Source of the DNA: Clostridiales bacterium COT073_COT-073
GTDB lineage: Bacteria > Bacillota > Clostridia > Lachnospirales > Vallitaleaceae
Direction of reading: 5' to 3'
DNA length: 46,629 bases
NCBI GenBank assembly: GCA_003858485.1
Contig: RQYD01000027.1
Location: 1 to 46,629 of the forward strand
The translations under genes and the position numbers were made by a program. The notes below the pieces were generated by a model. It was not told where the DNA came from, searched no databases, and saw only the letters and a program-made list of their open reading frames with translations. Positions 43,748 to 46,629 of this stretch are shown in pieces. Within the stretch, counting starts at the first letter, position 1. Each line of letters opens with the position of its first letter.

Positions 43748-44365
43748 TTGATAGAAAGTAGACCTGAGTTTGATAAAATTACATCGTTTGATGAGTTTAA
43801 TAAATACTATTGGTATCGTGAAGAACTTACACAGATATGCAAGTCATTAGAATTAGAATATAAAGGTACAAAACAGGAACTCAATTATATTATTGAGCAG
43901 TATTTTAAGGGTAATTTGATTAAAAAGTCATCAACAAAAAATGAAAAGAAACAAGTAGATACTATCACTTTAGAGACGCCATTACTTAAATGTGGGTTTT
44001 CTTTTAACACGCAATTTAGAGAATATTTCTCAATTTTGGCAGATGTTTCACCATTTAAATTTACTGCTGATATGGCTACTGCTTGGAGAAAAGTAAAAAG
44101 AGAAAATGATTTAAGTTTTACAATTCAAGATATGCTGAAAGTTTATTATGGGAAATCAGATTATGCTAAGTATGACAATTCGATTTGTCAATGGAATCAA
44201 TTTTTAAAGGATTTCTGTGCAGACAAAAATAGTCGTAACTATTCAAACAAAATAAAAGTAGCTTCCATTCTTTGGAAAGAAGTTAGAAATTCAAGAAACG
44301 AAAAAATTTATTCAAATAATCTTTTGACTGAATATGCAGGTAAAATAAAAGAATATTACAAGTAA
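43748..44365 (+). CDS. SAP-domain protein with DUF6434-like C-terminal region
   Basis: This 205-residue protein has an N-terminal SAP-like helical module (about 14-60, YREELTQICKSLELEYKGTK with QELNYIIEQYFKGN). A C-terminal helical domain follows (about 85-200, FKFTADMATAWRKVKRENDL, KVYYGKSDYAKYDNSICQWN), which resembles DUF6434. SAP modules often bind DNA. The start is TTG at 43748 with AAGGAGA upstream, 23 bases after the preceding gene. A terminator follows, closing the cassette. Confidence 0.65.
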   Translation: MIESRPEFDKITSFDEFNKYYWYREELTQICKSLELEYKGTKQELNYIIEQYFKGNLIKKSSTKNEKKQVDTITLETPLLKCGFSFNTQFREYFSILADVSPFKFTADMATAWRKVKRENDLSFTIQDMLKVYYGKSDYAKYDNSICQWNQFLKDFCADKNSRNYSNKIKVASILWKEVRNSRNEKIYSNNLLTEYAGKIKEYYK

Positions 44366-44411
44366 GATATTCTCAGCTTGTTAAACTAACAATTCAATAA
44401 AAGCGAACACG

Positions 44412-44446
44412 AAAACAGTAAATCAAAATCGGTTTGCTGTTTTTTG
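44412..44446 (+). terminator. Intrinsic terminator after the cassette
   Basis: AAACAGTAAA (44413-44422) pairs with TTTGCTGTTT (44433-44442) with one wobble, followed by T residues. Confidence 0.8.
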
Positions 44447-44500
44447 TTGCTCAATTTTCAAAAAAGCGTCCATAAATATAAAAAAGTACTTGACAAAATG

Positions 44501-44748
44501 CTCTCTGGGGAAATTCAAAAGACATAGAACCTTATATCGATAAGAAGTTGGAGAATAACATTCTTCTGACACAGACAGAAAGGCTCACGATGAACGGACG
44601 ACCGAAGAATCCAAAGTATGCAAGAAATAAAAATGTTCTTGTTATTGGTGGCTCAGGCTCCGGTAAGACGAGGTTTTATGTAAAACCGAATTTAATGCAA
44701 ATGCACTCGTCATATTGTATTACTGATCCGAAAGGATTAACCTTTTAG
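44501..44748 (+). pseudogene. Fragment of VirD4/TraG coupling protein
   Basis: The frame reads DIEPYIDKKLENNILLTQTE, then RPKNPKYARNKN, Walker A VLVIGGSGSGKTRFYVKPNL and CITDPKG, a classic VirD4/TraG coupling ATPase segment. Before it, the expected ALWGNSK words are in another frame, so an indel lies near 44518-44521. After DPKG the reading ends within three codons. Both the N-terminus and about 500 C-terminal residues are missing. The recombinase gene starts 42 bases later, so insertion or deletion by the recombinase may have cut it. Confidence 0.8.
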
Positions 44749-44789
44749 GGACAGAGAAAATAATAAAACTTGGAAAGGAGGTAATTCTC

Positions 44790-46445
44790 ATGTCAAATAT
44801 GAAAAGAACAGGACAAACAGCCCTTTATGAGCGTTTAAGTCGTGATGATGAAATGCAAGGAGAGAGTAATTCCATCACCAATCAAAAGCAGCTACTTGAA
44901 AGCTATGCCAAAAGAAACGGCTTTGTAAATATTTATCACTATACAGACGATGGAGTAAGCGGAACAACCTTTGATAGAGAGGGATTTCAAAAAATGATAA
45001 AAGCAGTAGAAGAAAACAAAGTGTCTACTGTGATAGTAAAAGATATGGGTAGGTTTGGCAGAGATTACCTCAAAGTAGGCTTTTACACCGAAATACTTTT
45101 CAAAGAAAAGGGAGTAAGGTTTATTGCTATTAACAACGGAATAGACAGTGAAAAACAAGCAGAAAGCGACTTTACTCCATTTCTAAATATTATGAACGAA
45201 TGGTATGCAAGAGATACCTCAAGAAAAATACAATCCATCTTCAGGGCAAGAATGGAAGAAGGCAAAAGAGTATCCCCAAGCGTTCCATACGGCTATTATA
45301 GAAACCCTAAGAACAAACAGGAGCTACTTGTCGATAAAGAGAGTGCAAAGGTCGTAAAACACATTTATAGGCTTGTAATAGAGGGATATGGAGTAACACA
45401 GATAGCAGATATACTAACTAAAGATAAAGTCCTTATACCGTCAGCCTATGCCCAAATACACTATCCCGAAAATAACCATAGCTCACAGAAAAGAGGAATA
45501 GAAGACCCGTATTTTTGGACACCGACCACAGTAGGCTATATCTTAGAAAAAAGAGAATATATGGGACACACTGTACTTGGTAAAACAATATGCCTTGATT
45601 ACAAAACCAAGAAACGAAGAAAGGCGAAAGAAGATGAACTCATTATCTTCAAAAATACCCACGAAGCAATCATTGACAAAGAAACATGGAACAACGCTCA
45701 AAGGTTAAGAAAAACAGTGAGAAGAAGTCCGAAGTATGGTACAACCTCACACCCCTTTACAGGGCTTTTAATCTGTTCCGATTGTGGAGGAAAGCTAAGC
45801 TATCGAGAGCCGGCAGAACATAAAGAAAAGAAATACGATAGTGATTACTCTTTTGTATGCCAACATTACAGACACAGAAAAGGCAGTTGTAGTATGCACT
45901 ACATCAAAGTAAAAACAGTTAATGAAATTCTCCTAAAATCAATAAAAGAAATCACAGACTTTGCCAAAGAGGAAAAGCAAGAATTTCTAAAAGTGATGAA
46001 CAAGTTATCTGATGAAAAAAGAGAAGAAAAGTATCAAGATGATAAAACGAAATTAGAAAAGTTGTCATCAAGGAATGAAGAACTAACCACCCTCATTACA
46101 AAGCTATATGAAGACCACGCATTTGAAAAAATTCCTGTAAAACACTTTGATAGATTATTTAATACCTATGATACGGAGCAACAAGACTTAGAAAAGAAAA
46201 TACAGTATTTTGAACAAGAAATAGAAAGCTATCATCAGAGAAAAGTGGACACCGACAAATTCCTAAAAATGATAGAGAAATATACTGATATTGAAGAACT
46301 GACAGTACCAATGATAAATGAGTATATAGAAAAAGTAGTAGTTCACGAAGCAATAGGGGGAAGACAGGGAAAGAATCGGAAACAGCAAGTTGATGTGTAC
46401 TTTAACTTCATAGGCAACTGTCAAGTGCCACAGAAAGTTGCTTGA
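44790..46445 (+). CDS. Large serine recombinase (TnpX-like)
   Basis: This 551-residue site-specific recombinase has a resolvase-type catalytic domain (about 8-160) with the nucleophile S17 in YERLSRDDE and the arginine segment KDMGRFGRD. A recombinase domain with VPYGYYRNP follows, then a zinc ribbon (CSDCGG then C...C near 350-385), a long coiled coil (about 400-500) and a C-terminal DUF4368-like end (VDVYFNFIG). GGAGG (44776-44780) precedes the ATG. It is intact and could mobilise the element. Lachnospiraceae conjugative transposons carry close relatives. Confidence 0.92.
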   Translation: MSNMKRTGQTALYERLSRDDEMQGESNSITNQKQLLESYAKRNGFVNIYHYTDDGVSGTTFDREGFQKMIKAVEENKVSTVIVKDMGRFGRDYLKVGFYTEILFKEKGVRFIAINNGIDSEKQAESDFTPFLNIMNEWYARDTSRKIQSIFRARMEEGKRVSPSVPYGYYRNPKNKQELLVDKESAKVVKHIYRLVIEGYGVTQIADILTKDKVLIPSAYAQIHYPENNHSSQKRGIEDPYFWTPTTVGYILEKREYMGHTVLGKTICLDYKTKKRRKAKEDELIIFKNTHEAIIDKETWNNAQRLRKTVRRSPKYGTTSHPFTGLLICSDCGGKLSYREPAEHKEKKYDSDYSFVCQHYRHRKGSCSMHYIKVKTVNEILLKSIKEITDFAKEEKQEFLKVMNKLSDEKREEKYQDDKTKLEKLSSRNEELTTLITKLYEDHAFEKIPVKHFDRLFNTYDTEQQDLEKKIQYFEQEIESYHQRKVDTDKFLKMIEKYTDIEELTVPMINEYIEKVVVHEAIGGRQGKNRKQQVDVYFNFIGNCQVPQKVA

Positions 46446-46629
46446 GTTTCCGCAAAATGTAATTTAAAAAAGAATATAACATCCCAAAGCACCAATCTGC
46501 CGTTTTTTTGAGAGTTTAAGAATGGCAGCACGGAAAATAGAGGCACTTGAATAAGCCCCGCCGGAACCGGACTTTGGGAGAACGATTCAATTATCTATTT
46601 AAGCGACCAGCTGAAGACAGAGTTGACGG
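46446..46629 (+). other. Window-end remnant with a short broken frame
   Basis: An ATG at 46522 starts MAARKIEALE and stops at once (46552-46554). A different frame then reads PAGTGLWENDSIIYLSDQLK to the window edge. The two look like one broken element gene, or the start of another beyond the window. No attachment repeat matching the rlmD 3' end is visible here. Confidence 0.35.

Noticed and set aside
42926-44365. Toxin-antitoxin or restriction system
   Set aside because: No nuclease, acetyltransferase, kinase or methylase motif is visible in the three genes, so such a label would be guesswork.

Overview
This is a low-GC Gram-positive chromosome segment, most likely from a Clostridia member related to Lachnospiraceae. 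The signs are a bacterial type A RNase P RNA, strong GGAGG ribosome binding sites with some TTG starts, a clpC-radA pair separated by a small Lachnospiraceae-type protein, split pheS-pheT, LacI-controlled sugar loci and a decayed Lachnospiraceae-style conjugative element. The species cannot be fixed from the sequence alone.

Layout. Positions 1-9300 hold an intergenic hairpin repeat, a PH-domain membrane protein, a MupG-family (DUF871) protein, a single-pass membrane protein behind a structured leader, a NERD-domain protein, clpC, a small conserved protein, radA and a DegV protein. Positions 9300-24700 are housekeeping: a lipoprotein, leuS, an isocitrate/isopropylmalate dehydrogenase, pheS-pheT-queA, lepB, a membrane protein with a very long polycationic tail, rnpB, pgi and pyrF-pyrE, closed by a strong terminator.

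Positions 24700-37000 are a carbohydrate-use region. A LacI regulator is divergent from an ABC importer operon: binding lipoprotein, GH105 unsaturated rhamnogalacturonyl hydrolase, two permeases, GH28 polygalacturonase and a sugar isomerase/epimerase-like TIM barrel. A good LacI-type palindrome sits on each promoter. Neither glycosidase has a signal peptide, so the logic is import of pectic oligosaccharides followed by cytoplasmic cleavage. No importer ATPase is encoded here. A relic of a TRAP transporter large subunit (dctM) lies next to a second LacI gene, which is divergent from nagB-nagA. Two inverted copies of one ~107-bp hairpin element close the two convergent gene junctions in this region.

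Positions 37000-41370 hold a cysteine-rich DUF1292 protein, a second miniature inverted-repeat element, a GNAT-like protein, a membrane protein with an acidic linker and long charged helix, and rlmD. From the 3' end of rlmD to the window end is a degenerate integrative element: a CD1845-like membrane protein, a frameshifted repA fused to a relaxase C-terminal relic, an intact three-gene cassette (two NTF2-like proteins and a SAP/DUF6434-like protein) with its own extended -10 promoter, a truncated VirD4/TraG relic, and an intact large serine recombinase. The right end of the element is not in the window.

No CRISPR array, tRNA, prophage or recognisable defence system was seen. The best candidates for something undescribed are the pseudoknot-capable leader at 2243-2442, the paired 107-bp convergent-junction elements, the cysteine-rich DUF1292 protein and the cassette in the decayed element.
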